Assembly: GCA_036417435.1 (NCBI GenBank)
Contig: CM070908.1
Span: 49,633,090 to 49,697,089 of the forward strand
DNA: 64,000 nucleotides
Reading direction: 5' to 3'
Source: Inia geoffrensis
Lineage: Eukaryota > Chordata > Mammalia > Artiodactyla > Iniidae
In this document: one piece after another, positions 1 to 11,928 of the stretch
Numbering within the stretch: the stretch's first letter is position 1
How the letters are laid out: the number at the start of each line of letters is the position of its first letter
Translations under genes and position numbers: made by a program
Notes under the pieces: generated by a model
What the model was told of the DNA's origin: nothing
What the model saw: the letters and a program-made list of their open reading frames with translations, nothing else
Database searches by the model: none

Positions 1-60
1 TTCTGACCTCCAGTTTCCTCTATATTTTAGAGGAAATATAGATAAAAATAATAATGAATT
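1..60 (+). repeat. MIR-like SINE tail, cut by window edge
   Basis: The opening bases resemble the middle of a MIR SINE (CTCCAGTTTCCTCTAT, then an A-rich AATAATAAT stretch), the part that in MIR reads as cagtttcctcatctgtaaaat. The 5' part would lie outside the window. This is a short, diverged match made by eye. Confidence 0.35.
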
Positions 61-2284
61 AGTCACGATACTTTGGGTTGCAATGCACAGGAATGTGATG
101 TACTTTGGATTAAGCAGAAAGAGACTTTTTAATCTCATCTAATTTAAAGAGTAACAAAATAAGTACACTTTCAGGTACAGCTGGATTTGGGTAAATAAAT
201 GATATCAATCTCTTTATTTATTGGCTCTAATTTTCCCCTGTGATGCCTTATTCTCAGGTAGAGGTCCCCAGCTGGCAAATACCACAGATGTGATTTACCA
301 TAAAGTCTGTTCTTGCCCTCTTATATGCGACTGCAAGAATCAGATAGCTCTAAAAGTGCTTTGTGTACAGAAATGACCATCTGAATATTAGCTATTATTA
401 AAATGCCCAATCAGAAATGATAACTAGTTGCCATCCAAAGCATCATTTAACACTACAATCTGATTAGAGTAGTGAAATCACACCTACTGTGGCAAAAATT
501 CCTTGGAACAGATTTACTACCATCAAGATTTTCAACTCTCATTATAACCTGGATGTATAGCCTTTTGAATATAAAAATACTCCTTCCAGCCCTAGAAACT
601 CAATACCCTTAGAGACAGCACATCGCTGAGGGTCTTGCCACTCCCAGTTTAGTAACTGAAGGGTGTTGAGATGAAGCTAATTAGATGATGGCACGCAGAC
701 AACCAGAGCCAAGCAGAATGACGAGGAAGGGTTTTCTGCTTTCCAGACCACAGTGTTGAAGGATCACACTTTTCTCCATCTCAGGGCAGTGGGAAGGGCA
801 GTTCATAGAACACATCAAGTTGATACAGGGCAGAGAAGTTCCTCTTCAGGTCTGTGCAATTTCTTTCACCAAGAGGTAGAGCATTCCTTGAGTTTGGTAC
901 AAAAATTGTGACCCTGCCATTTTTGGAGGACAAACTTGAACTCAATACAACTTCTGTCTCCATTTTCTCATGCCATTTAATTTTGATGTCTACCTAATAG
1001 TAACTAAAGTATACCATTTACAATAACTAATGAGATTTTTAGAATCCTCGCTTCAGGGAGAGCCTTTGTCTGACTTATCGGTCTTCCCCATGACACAGAC
1101 ATGAAGGTACTTACTTGTTCTGGTCAGGGATGATGATGGGGTCTGAGTCAGGTGTTGCTTTAGGGAAGTGTGGAGAGGTGAGATGTTTCCACCTGCTTCA
1201 TTACCACACAGATTTCTGTTTCTTTGAGGAATGGAAGAATTTCAGGGTTTTCTGAAAAAATGTATCTGGTGTTGCTGTCACTGTGTGGGAACGGATGCAG
1301 TAAGAGGCTGGGGAGAGTGTCGAGGAGAATATGGGATTGCTGCTTAGGATAGACCCATCCCCTTGAACTTCAGACAGCCTAAGGCCAATATGAAGCAACT
1401 TATTTTAAAGAAAGCCCTGGCTCCTTTCTCCCTCTGAAACGCTGCTGTTCCTGCCACTGTGATCCATTTCCCTCCATAACCTTTGGTAAACAATCCACTT
1501 CTCAACCCAAGGACTTCTGGAATTCTAAATGTCAAAAATGTCCCCTTCCTCGTGGCTCCTGGGAGCTGGAATCCAGCCAGTTCTTATAGATTTCCACCTG
1601 GTGGAAATCAGCTGGTATAGTCAGCATATATCATGGTGAAAAACGTGGCTTTTTGTGGATTTGCACTTGAAAAATTCTTACCAGTATCCATGACCAATAC
1701 AGTGCTTGTTTTGAAAGTTAAATACTAGGAAAGCTGTGAGGTTTTCCCAGGCCATTTCTTATCAAATCCCTCTTAGTCTTACCTGCTTATAATGGGCATA
1801 CAGACGCCCAGGGTATTAATAGTATCACTGAAAGTAATCCCTGCTACTAAGCACACATTGCATCTGCCTTCTTCACTTTGCCCATAACAATAGATAATAG
1901 CATCACTGTCAGTAACAGCAGCTTCTCACACAAAGAACAACCATCTTAAGCATTTATCTTCATCATTTACTTGTCATGCATTTCAATCCATTCATTAGTT
2001 CTTTCTGTCAGATTAATTACAAAGATCTCTCCAGTTTTTTTGCCCCAGATCTAGCGTTTGATCTCTGAATCCACAGATTCTGTCTTTCTAGTTGTACCCT
2101 TCCCTGTTGGGGACATTGGCCAGATGACTCCTAAAACTGGCTGGGAGTGACTATTGCTGGTCGGAAAAGACTGGAAGTCTGTGATATCTTGCCCTTGCTC
2201 AAGACCTTGGTGGCTGTCCTATGCCCACCAACCTAGGTGGGCTCAGAGTGAGAGGCTCCCTTTTTTCTAAAGAAAGCTTTCTTA
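61..2284. other. Unassigned single-copy-like DNA
   Basis: I recognise no gene or repeat family here. Open frames are under 70 codons and overlap on both strands, as expected by chance. One possible minus-strand splice-bounded segment at 1112-1196 is discussed as a finding. Confidence 0.5.
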
Positions 2285-2445
2285 TCTCTGGTGGAGTATT
2301 AGAGTCACCTCAGCAGCTAAAAACAAGACAGCAAACGACAATAACAATAAGAACAATAAAATCCTGCCTAGGTGACATCGTAGATCAGTTAAGTCAGAAT
2401 CTTCGAGACTGAGCCCAGAGCTACTGAAAGCCACTGTTCTACAGT
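2285..2445 (-). mobile_element. MER5-like non-autonomous hAT relic
   Basis: The segment starts with AGAGTCACCTCAGCAGC and ends with AGCCACTGTTCTA, which fits the minus strand of MER5A (gaatcacctggag ... gagaaccactgttcta). The middle is diverged and holds an A/C-rich stretch. MER5 elements are small internally deleted hAT-Charlie DNA transposons without coding capacity. Confidence 0.4.
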
Positions 2446-2554
2446 TGTAAATGGTCACAATGCACAGGTCTCTCTGCCTCTTCAAATGCTGGACCATCTA
2501 TTGAGATGAAGCAGCATATAGTAAATCTGCGAAACTCCAGCATGACATAGTAAA

Positions 2555-2762
2555 GCAGTGGTTTTCCACCAGGAGTGTTCTGGCTGCAGACATTTGGTCA
2601 CGTCTAAAGACATCTTTGGTTGTCACAGAAGGGGAAGGGGGTGCTGCTGGCACCAAGTGGGTAGAGGACAAAGATGCTACACAGCCTCCAATGCACAGAA
2701 CGGCCTCCTGCAACAAAGAGCTTTCTAGCGTGAACTGCCAATAGTCCTAAGGTTGAGAAAGC
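2555..2762 (+). mobile_element. MER20-type hAT-Charlie relic
   Basis: The copy runs from AGCAGTGGTTTTCCACCAGG to AAGGTTGAGAAAGCCTGCC. It keeps the diagnostic blocks: gacatttggtcacgtct, catctttggttgtcacag, agtgggtagaggacaaagatgct, caatgcacagaacggcc. It is near full length for this roughly 220-bp non-autonomous DNA transposon. A second copy lies at 38825-38985. Confidence 0.75.
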
Positions 2763-3974
2763 CTGCCTTAAAGGGAGGTGACTTTCTCCTTTTGTCAGGA
2801 CCCTGTCTATAATATCTACTGAACTAAAATTCAAAGCTCCCAAAAGGTCAAAGGAGGCTTCGCCCATTTCTCTTTGGGGTGATTAGTAAGGTAGGCTGCT
2901 GATTTCTTTAAATCATCTTCATATTCTCCTTTACTCTAAGAGAAGGAAGGTAATTTTAGTGAAGGTGGGGACGATCCAGATTTCTTTAAATCTATTCTTC
3001 GGTTGACTAACGGGAAATCTGTTTCTTTTCCAAACACCAGTACAAAGACAGGGGTAAGCAGAAGGCTGCTGCCATCATTCTGAAAAGTTTTTACTCTACT
3101 AATAAAAAGGACAAACATAAGTCCCTCCACTTCGTCCTGCCCTGAATGCAGACATTCGTCTAGTACGCGGGCAGCCATCTAATGCGCAAATCTGAAGACG
3201 AGGCTGAGACAGTGACAACAGTCAGCACTGGCACCTTCAAGCCATGGGTGCCATGAACCCATACCAGCAACTGCCTGCATCTAAGCTACATGCCACATGA
3301 GAAAAATAAACCCCTTGTAGCTTAAGTTAATAGGAGTTTTCAATCACGTGGGGCCATGAACATCCTTGACTGTTACAGAATGTATCTGGTAAGAAAGCAG
3401 AGAAAAATCTTGAAACGAAATCACCTAAATGGAAATTCACAACTGAGTTGAAAAATAATCACCATTTTTCTTTCTGCAGTATAAACATTTACAATCCACA
3501 TCTGCGTGATACTTTCCCCAGGTGCACAAGGCAGGGAAGATGGAAAGTCAGGTTGCTCTGGTTTTTTACTTGTGTTTGGGAACAAATACAGAAAAATGAC
3601 TCTCCATAGAGAAGAAAAAGCCAGGATTCAAATTTCCAGGGCCGACTTTCCTCTGTACCCAGTGCCCCAAGCCTGAAGCTGGACTCCCCACTCAGGTTTC
3701 ATAAGCCCACATGCCTGATTTTGAAAAGCCGCTTTGTGTTGGAACTATGGAGCTATGCATGTTACTTCTTTATGTGTTTAAACTGTTATATATGTCTTCA
3801 GTAAGAACACAAGAAAATTTACCAAAAAAGAAATACGTTAATGAAAGAATACATCTTAAGGAGTTGGGGCTTAGCCTAAGACAGCTGGGCTTAGCATTAA
3901 AAATTTTCATATTCTTCTAGATAATTACGCTTCCAGGCTGTGGTTATATATTTGAGTCAGCTTACGAGCAAAAA
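2763..3974. other. Unassigned DNA with a possible MaLR LTR tail
   Basis: Mostly unrecognised. At about 3285-3385, GCCACATGAGAAAAATAAACC followed by ...CTTGACTGTTACAGA resembles the 3' part of a plus-strand MLT1-type MaLR LTR, including an AATAAA. The match is weak. The open frame at 3711-3920 has no recognisable domain. Confidence 0.3.
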
Positions 3975-4215
3975 ACACCAGCACTGGAGTCAAATGAACT
4001 TGAAATTGAATCCTAGTTCTACCATCTATAGTGGTAGAGGTACCTGCAGTTAGCACACTGTTTACTTATTAAGATTATCACTTTGGACAAGTCATTTAGT
4101 CTACATGAATCTCAGTGTTCTCACCTGGAAAAGAAATTATTACTACCTGTCACCCAGGTTGTGGGAAGAAGTGAAGAAATACACCTGACCTACAGTATGA
4201 GCTATTATGATTATT
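3975..4215 (+). repeat. MIR SINE (tRNA-derived, ancient)
   Basis: Blocks match MIR in order: a 'ctggagtcaaa' head, 'aatcctagttctacca', 'ggacaagtcattta', 'aatctcagtgttctcacctg', and a terminal 'gagctattatgattatta'. About 55 extra bases (4025-4080) interrupt it between the 'tctaccatct' and 'ggacaagtc' blocks. MIR is a core-SINE mobilised by L2 before placental radiation. Confidence 0.65.
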
Positions 4216-5207
4216 AACCAGCACATGATGGGTAAAGATCCTCCCTCCTGGCACAACCCTCTGCAGGAACTTCCCACAGAGCCGCTTTGATAACCTGACC
4301 CACTACTTAGATGTTCAGTTCATTCTCTGCAACATTCCTGAGCAGCTGCTTAAGCCATGTGGACCAAGTTCACCTTAAATTAATAAACAGACAGATTCAT
4401 CTGAGTGAAGATGGTCTGTGTTGCCCTCTCTCCAAGGCCCTCACTGTTGGCAAGGCTGAAAGTCAGAGGTAGATGGGAGGTCAGAAGCATTCCTGTTTGG
4501 AAGTCTGGGCTACAGATCCACTGGAGTAAGTAAAAGCCCAGGAGTTCCCTAAAGAGGCCCTATTCACAATGACACAGAGAGGAAAAGCAGATGTTTATTC
4601 ATCCTCTCCGTGTACTGCTAGCTCCTCTGCTCCTCTGTAGATTAAAGGCTTACACAGCTGCACTCTTTGTTAGTTTATTGATCTTGAATAAAGGAATTCT
4701 AGACAAGTTCTTCATTCAGTACAACTTGTCCAAGAGGTATACGGTATGTCATAAAAGGGTGTCTGCCAGATTGTTTCAATGAATTGTAAACCAAGCTGAT
4801 TTCTTATTCTGACAACTATAGAATAAGAGTTTTCAATGCTTGAAACCTATCCCTGTGAATATGAACTGCAAGAGTCAGGTAAATTACAAACAGACAGACC
4901 CAGATAGACAGACAGAAAGACAGATAGATAGATTTATTTATTTATTTCAATGAGTGGGAAAACTGAGGTTTGGGGATTTGCCTGAGTCCAGAACTTACCC
5001 TTGAATGAGTTAATGTTCTCCAGAGATCACATGGACTTGGACCAGACCTCAATTATAATTTTGGATCTGCTATTAAATAGTCACGGTTCCCTGGAGGTCC
5101 CACTGCGTTTCTAAGTCTTTGCTACCCCATCTGTCATATTAGTTTATTTGGATTCACATATCACCAAGGACAGTACCAGATCTAAATATCATTATTCTTT
5201 GATTAAA
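4216..5207. other. Unassigned DNA with short tetranucleotide tract
   Basis: No gene recognised. Positions 4889-4950 hold a degenerate GACA/GATA tract running into TTTA repeats, typical microsatellite material. The rest is AT-rich and looks single-copy. Confidence 0.45.
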
Positions 5208-5639
5208 AATGGTAGCTTTGCCAGATGCAAAAATGGATGCCATTTGCCAGATCCAAATGGTAGCTTCGATTAAAACTGGTAGCTTTACCGACTATATAGC
5301 ACAAGGAACTATATTCAATATTCTATGATAAACCATAATGGAAAAGAATATTTTAAAAAGAGTGTATACTAAATCCTCTTATTAATTCTAAGAATCTGAC
5401 ATGGATTTAAGTTTTTTCTGTGTATTACTCAATGTAATGTGTGTGTTTCATGAGCCAGTGCTAGTTCCTGAACTGTGTGTTACTGGTCTGCAATGAGATA
5501 AGAAACTGAGAGTAAGAGGTAAGAAACTTTCGTAGTAATTTGATAGGGTAATTATATATCTGCAGAATCTAATGATAAAAATTTTGGTTTATAAAAAACA
5601 AAACAAAACAGTGTATGTATATATATATATATGTATATA

Positions 5640-5674
<35 letters not shown>

Positions 5675-5764
5675 CTGAATCACTTTTCTGTACAGCAGAA
5701 ATTAACACAACATTGTAAATCAACTATATTGCAATAAAAAAATTTTTTTTAATGGTAGCTTTGC
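5208..5764 (+). mobile_element. L1 3' end (3'UTR) with 14-bp target duplication
   Basis: The 3'UTR of a cetartiodactyl L1 is recognisable: 'tatagcacaaggaactatattcaata', 'gataaaccataatggaaaagaat', and near the end 'ctgtacagcagaaattaacacaacattgtaaatcaactat' (two blocks) followed by AATAAA and an A/T-rich tail. AATGGTAGCTTTGC occurs at 5208-5221 and again at 5751-5764, which fits a target-site duplication. Between the two L1 blocks (about 5370-5600) is about 230 bp that I cannot assign, perhaps a later insertion. Confidence 0.75.
5611..5672. repeat. (TA)n/(TG)n dinucleotide repeat
   Basis: Alternating TATA and TGTG runs lie inside the L1 3'UTR at the point where related elements carry a short TATATGTATA segment. 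Expansion within the element is likely. Confidence 0.85.
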
Positions 5765-7715
5765 AAAGTTGGGTGAATGGTGATGATTAACTAGCTGTAA
5801 CACCCTTCCTGATCCCCATCATGCCATGTATGGAATCATGCTCTATGTTCTGGGGCTGGGATGCTGCCTTTTCAGGTACACAGATTTTGCCTTTCAATAC
5901 ACACATAATGCATAAAAGTCAAACTTGCTGTAGAACTTCTTGTGGGTGTGGGGTAGTGGGAAACATCTTCTCCACCACAGTCAGATTCATTTGCAAGCAG
6001 CTAACACATATTATTGATCCTTAGGGTTTATAAAAATTGGAGCCTATTAGGCTATTTGACTGGGCACTTTGTATTTCGAATTGAAAATATGCAGAGGTGC
6101 AGATATTCTATTACCATAAAAAGAGCAGGGAAGTCAGCGACTGGAGTTAAATTACACAGGCCTGCAGCCCCACCTGTTGGCTGCTGTGTTAAAATCACCA
6201 CAGAGTCCTAAACTTTCAGAAGAGAAACAGAGCTGATCTCCAAAATACAAAACAAGGGGGCAGGTTATGTGAAGGTCAAATACTCGTTAAACTCACTTAC
6301 AGTTGAAAAGAAAAAGCACGTCCCTAGGAAATGGGTGGCGCATCTTAATTCTAGATGGCCATGTGGTAACTGCTGATTTTCCTTCACTTTATTTTTGAAG
6401 AATCACTAGAGAAAAATGAAGAGATAGAATGATAGGATTTCAGAACTGGATAAGTCTTTAAATAATAGAGTAACCTATTCATTGTGGAGATGAGAAAACC
6501 AAGCTTCTAGGACGTTATATATTTCAGAGCCACAGAGCTCAGGAGTGTGGGTACCAGGACCAGGACTCACTCTTCAGATGTTTAGTTCTTTATGGTTGAC
6601 TTTCTTTAAGAAAATTCATTTTCATAATCCAAGTCCACTTTCAAATAACACTATGTTACTTCATGGGTAGTACTTTATAATAACAAAATAATCCTAATTT
6701 CTCCCTCCAGTCTCTTTTATCATTGCTGTCATTTATTTCACTTACACATAAGCATACGTAAATACATAGTGGACATATTATTATTTTTATATCAACTAAA
6801 GAAAAATGTTTTAATTTTACCTTTAAAAAAAAGAAAATTCATTTTTTGAGATCTTTATATTCTCTATTTTTAATAGCATGCTATTGAGAACCAGAGGCAG
6901 TTCTCACAATATTACCTACTTAAATTTACACCATTCAAGGAAGCAATCTCAATAATAACCCCTATTTCAAGCTCCTGGTCAAAAACATCCACTATGTGTT
7001 GTGGTGCTTACAGAATCAAAACTTAGCACAGAACAACTTCTTTCCTTCTCCCTCTTCATCCTTCTCAGCAATACATTCATTTTCTTCCCACTGAGTTTAT
7101 GGTGCCTGATGAGGGGCTGTGTTTCCCGTGAGACATATGACTCCTAGGTTGTGGTTCCCTGGGATGCTAATGACTCACTTGAGACAACCAAGTCCAATGA
7201 CGAGACAATTCTCTCCTTACTCTCCTATCGCAACCACATCTTCAGGTCCATCCAAAGGGGATGGAAACTCAATTCGGAAATAGGTCATCAAAGCACAGAC
7301 AGGATGCATCAGGGAGAAAGGTTAGTGAATGCCACCCTCAGTGATCAAAGACCAGTAAGGTCTCATAAGCACCATCTTAGACAGAAGTCAGGAAATATCT
7401 ACCAGGATCTCTAATTTTTAGGACTTTGTAGTCTTCCAAATGTAAAGAAACTTACCTCTATTCCTTATTCAAAAAAAATAATTAGTAATTAACAGCACAT
7501 TCCTTAAAGAGGAATAATGCTTACAGTCCCTTCCTGAGAGCAGCAGGGAGGAAGAGACCTTGCGAGACAAGGTCTTGCTTCCTGGTCAGTTTTGAGAGTA
7601 CATGGTGATGAGGAGGGAGGCTTTAGGGAGGAGAGGAAAGCAGATTGCATCAAATTGGATCAGGTGAATGCTGCCTTAGGGCCTGCAAAGGGGCCCTAAG
7701 GACTTGATATTGGAA
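5765..7715. other. Unassigned DNA
   Basis: No gene or repeat confidently recognised. At 6420-6600, 'gagatgagaaaaccaagc' followed by 'cagagccacagagctcagg' faintly recalls the minus strand of a MIR-type SINE. Open frames near 5821-6211 and 7151-7414 lack recognisable domains. Confidence 0.4.
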
Positions 7716-8780
7716 ACATGTATGGACCCCCAAGCTAATTCCCCATTCAGTCCATTGCCCAAACCAGAAGGCTGAGGGTTGTCAATAATCTTCCATCCCC
7801 TTGAAGCTTTATCATTCGCATCACTTCCAAAATATCTGAATCTGCCCCTCCCCCTCCATTCACACCATCACTCCTTGGCACCTGAGACATATTGCCCTGC
7901 AGCTCCCTCCAAACTAATCCTCTTCCCCTCAACTCCATTTTCCACACTGTCACCAGCTAATCCATCTGAAATGCAAATTGAATCTTGTCTCTCCTTACTT
8001 GAAGCCATTGAGCAGGGACAAAATTCAAGCTGCTGCTGCTTTTTTTTTTTTTTCTTTTTTTAAAAACATTTATTTATTTACTTGGCTGTGCCAGGTCTTA
8101 GTTGCGGCATGCAGGATCTTCGATCTTTAGTTGCGGCATGCAGGATCTTTAGTTGCAGCATGCAAACTCTTAGCTGCAGCATGTGGGATCTAGTTCCCTG
8201 ACCAGGGATAGAACCTGGACCCCCTGCATTGAGAGGGCAGAGTCTTAGCCGCTGGACTACCAGGGTTGTCCCAAAATTCAAGCTTCTTAACACAGCATAT
8301 AAGACTTCCCAGTTTGGCTCAAACTTTCTGTTTGACCTTATTTTCTGGCTCAACACCTCCAATTTTCCCCTAAAAATTCAGCTCCCTTTTGCCACACACT
8401 TATCTGACTCCAGCGTCTCTGTCTGTATTGACAGTCCACTCCTCCAGCCTGTCATGTCTTTCACTCTCATCACTGGGCAAATTCCTACTCCTCCTTCAAG
8501 GTCCATTTCTATTATCACTGCCACTGAAGAGCGTTCTCTGAAGTTTTCAGGCAGGGTGATTCTCTGCCCTGTGTCCCTGTACTCTGTTTCCTTATTACTT
8601 ATATGTATTATAGCCTGAAGTTCACTGTGTTATAACCCCACTAGCACATTAGTCTTTCTTACATAGACAACGAGTTTCTGATAGAAAGATCCTGATAGAT
8701 CTTTTTAGCAGTTCAAATTCTTATCAGGTACAGTTCACAAATGTTCACTGAAGGTTAACCATGAATCTACCACTGCGCTA
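7716..8780 (+). mobile_element. L2 LINE 3' portion, split by a SINE
   Basis: Pyrimidine-rich text with L2 3'-end landmarks: 'ccatctgaaatgcaaattgaatcttgtctctcctta', then after the SINE 'acacagcatataagacttcccagtttggctc', 'tttgccacacac', 'ctcctccttcaaggtcc', 'gaagagcgttctctgaag'. L2 was an ancient non-LTR retrotransposon. The 129-codon open frame from 8229 lies inside this relic and the SINE and is not a gene. The outer limits are approximate. Confidence 0.55.
8019..8284 (-). mobile_element. CHR-type tRNA-derived SINE, minus strand
   Basis: A poly(T) start at 8041 is followed by 'ggctgtgccaggtcttagttgcgg', and the tRNA-like head lies at 8190-8271 ('ccctgaccagggat', 'gaacctggacc', 'cagagtcttagccgctggac'). 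CAAAATTCAAGCT at 8019-8031 recurs at 8272-8284, a clean 13-bp target duplication. The body holds internal copies of an AGTTGCGGCATGCAGGATCT-like unit at about 8098-8190. It interrupts an L2. Confidence 0.9.
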
Positions 8781-9231
8781 AATACTAGAGATGCAAAGAT
8801 TAGCCATAAATGGTGTCCACTCTAATTTCACTCAAGGCCTGTCTCCTTTGCATCCTAAGTATACAAACAGTTGGAAAGCAGAGAAAAATTTTGCGTGCTC
8901 TACACTGGCTAAACTCCTCTGCAATGTGGTGATTCTCTGGTACACCAAAATCAGTGGTGAGACATATCACGTGTAATATGTGCAATTTTAGCTCTTACCA
9001 GTGCTCTGGTCCCTGGATAGAACAGATGGCATCATTGTTACCCCTGTGCCATATACCAGGGCTTGAGAGCCACTGAATTCTCATGACATGTTTGTGGTAT
9101 GAGTAAAGATTGGTTGGGTGGATGCATGGGCAGATGAGTTAACGGATGAGCTACTGGGATGATGGGCATATGTATAAATTTGAGTTCCTGATCTTCCTCC
9201 CCATGAGTATCCATTGCACTTGGCAATTAAT
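8781..9231. other. Unassigned DNA
   Basis: No feature recognised. Two open frames of about 61 codons overlap on opposite strands at 8791-8985 and are not credible genes. Confidence 0.45.
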
Positions 9232-9390
9232 ACTGTGGACTTTCTTGTGGTTGCCAAGGGGAAGGGGGCTGAGGGAAGGTTGGAGTGGGAGTATCTGTAG
9301 GTATAACTGAATCACTTTGCTGTACAGCAGAAATTAACACAACATTGTAAATCAACTATACTTCAATTTAAAAAAAAAACTGTTGACTTT
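9232..9390 (+). mobile_element. Short internally deleted L1 3' end with target duplication
   Basis: 'tggttgccaaggggaagg' (L1 3'UTR) jumps directly to 'ggtataactgaatcactttgctgtacagcag' type sequence and the terminal 'aatcaactatacttcaattt' plus poly(A), so the middle of the 3'UTR is deleted. ACTGTGGACTTT at 9232-9243 and ACTGTTGACTTT at 9379-9390 form a one-mismatch target duplication. Confidence 0.8.
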
Positions 9391-9829
9391 AAGGTTATAC
9401 TATTTGCTGATTCTTAAAACCATCAATGTTTTTCTGGGCTGCCCTTTGCTGTGTGTAGGTATAAAAAATGGAAACTACATTTTTCGGATATCCCCTGACA
9501 GCGTGAGTCTGGTTAGATGTCACCAGTGAGAGGCACTTACATGAGATGCAAAAACAGAAGGGGATTTGCCTGTGGCTTTCAGACGTCTTACAAGAAATTA
9601 CCCACTGGTGCCATAGGCAAATGAGTAATTGAGGGTGGCTTTGTTGAAATTCCTGAACTTCTGAATTCCCCGCCTATTACCCCCAACCGGAGTATAGAAC
9701 TCATAGTTCACGAAGCATTGGATAGAATACCAAGAAAAGTTTTGCCTCTAGTTTTGCCTACCAAGGCTTGAAAGTAAGGCCTAAACAGATCAAACTGTTT
9801 TTAAGTAACTTAACTGCATCCAAGAACAA
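9391..9829. other. Unassigned DNA
   Basis: No gene seen. 'gtcaccagtgagaggcactta' near 9518 is reminiscent of a dispersed ancient repeat, but I cannot name the family. Confidence 0.35.
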
Positions 9830-11928
9830 GTCCTGAAATATTTATACAAATACAAAAATATCCAACACCTATAAAGGTAAAATTCACAATGTCTGCATAC
9901 AATAAAAACTTACCATGTATGTAAAGAAACAATAATGCAACAGTAATGAGAAAAATAAATCCATTAAAACTAACAGAGATGACACAGATGATAGTTAATC
10001 AACAACATTAAAACAGTCATTATAACTATAATCCATAGGTTCAAGAACTAGAGGAAAAATTTAATATGTTAAGTAGAGACATTAGAATATGTATTTTTTA
10101 AAAGACCCAAAATCAAACTTCTAAAGATGAAAGTTGCATTAAAGGCAGATTAGAAATTACAAAAGAAAATATTAGCGAACATGAGAACCTAGACTCAGAA
10201 ACTATCCACAATGAAACTCTAAGAAAAAAGTACTGAAAAAAGAATGAATAGAGTATCGGTGATCTGTGGGAAAACCTCAGTGGCCTAACATACATGTAAT
10301 TTGTATTCACAATGGGAGGAGGGACAGAAAAAACAGTTGATGACATAGAGACTGAAAACTTTCTAAATTTGAAAAAAATTGTAAATCCACAGATCCAAGA
10401 AGCTCAATGAACTACCAGGACAAGAAATCTAAAGAAAACTTCATCAAGGCATATCATGATTTATTTGCTTACGACCAGTGCTAAAGAGAAAACTCTTAAA
10501 AGTTGATGTAGAATGACAAAACACTATATACAGAGGGAAAAAAAAAGATAAGAATGACAGCAACTTTCTTGTTGAAGACAATGCAAGATAGAAGACTTTG
10601 TTTTAGTAACATTTTTAAAGTACTGAAAGAATAAAACACCAATTGTGAAATCTTTTCCCACTAAAAATACGTTTCAAAAATGAAAGTGAAATAAGGACTT
10701 TTTCAAACATATCAAAGCTGAAAAAATTTATTTCTAGCAGACCTAAACTATAAAAAATGCTAAAGGAAGCCCTTCAAGCAGAAGAATAGTGATACCAGAC
10801 AGAAATCTGGATCTGTATAAAAGAATACAGAGCACCATAAATGTCAACTATGTGGGTAAATAAAAATATTTTTGTTGTTATTTAATTATCTGTAAAAGAA
10901 AATCAACTGTTGAAGCAAAATAATAATGTATTGTAGGGTTTATAATATTTGTAAAAGTAAAATGTCTAACAATACCACAAAATTTAGCAAAGGAAAAATA
11001 GGTATAAAAGGTTCTAGTACAAAAAGAGATGTGCTGTAATATTACATAAAGACAGACCCTGATAAGTTAAGGATGGATATTGTAAACCCTAAAGCGAACA
11101 CTATAATAACATAAACTGAAATCAATAAGCCAGAGATGAAATAGAAACATAATTAATCCAAAAGAAGTCAGAACATTTTTAAAAAATTGACAAAGAATAG
11201 GTTGGACCAAAATAAAATGAATAACAAGTTGATATATTTTAATGCATTCACATCAATTATAACATTAAATACAAATGGTCTAAGTATCTCAATTAAAGGT
11301 GGAAATTGTCAGATTGGATAAAAAGCAAGACTCAACTCTATGCTGCCACATGAAACTCACATTAAATAAAAAGACACAGCAATTCTCCAATAAAATGATG
11401 GAAAAAAAGATAGAACACACTTTCAGAAGAAACCAGGAGTAGCTTCTATATTAATATCGACGAAAATTTCAGAACAAAGGATATTATAAGGATAAAGAGA
11501 TTCATTTCATAATGTTAAAGGTATCAATTCATGAATAGAACATAAAAATCTTAGATGTTTATGCAATTAATATCAGAGCTATTTCTACCTACATAAAACC
11601 GAAACTGACAAAACTGCAGATATATAGATAAATCCATAATTGTAGTTGGCAATTTCAAAAACATTCTTGACTACTGATAGAAAAAGTAGTCAGAAAATCA
11701 GCAAGAGTAGAGATGTTAATAAAATTATCAACTGTCATGACCTATTTGATATTATAGGTCACTCTACCCTGAAATCACAAAATACACATTTTTTGCAACT
11801 GTACATCAAATATTTACCAAGACAGACCATATTCTAGGTCATAAAAAGAGTCTCAACAAATGTAAAAGTATTCTAATCATACAAAGTATACTCTTTACTG
11901 CAGTAGATTTAAATTAGAAATAAATAAT

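Noticed and set aside
8229..8618. 129-codon open frame
   Set aside because: It covers the head of a CHR SINE and decayed L2 sequence.
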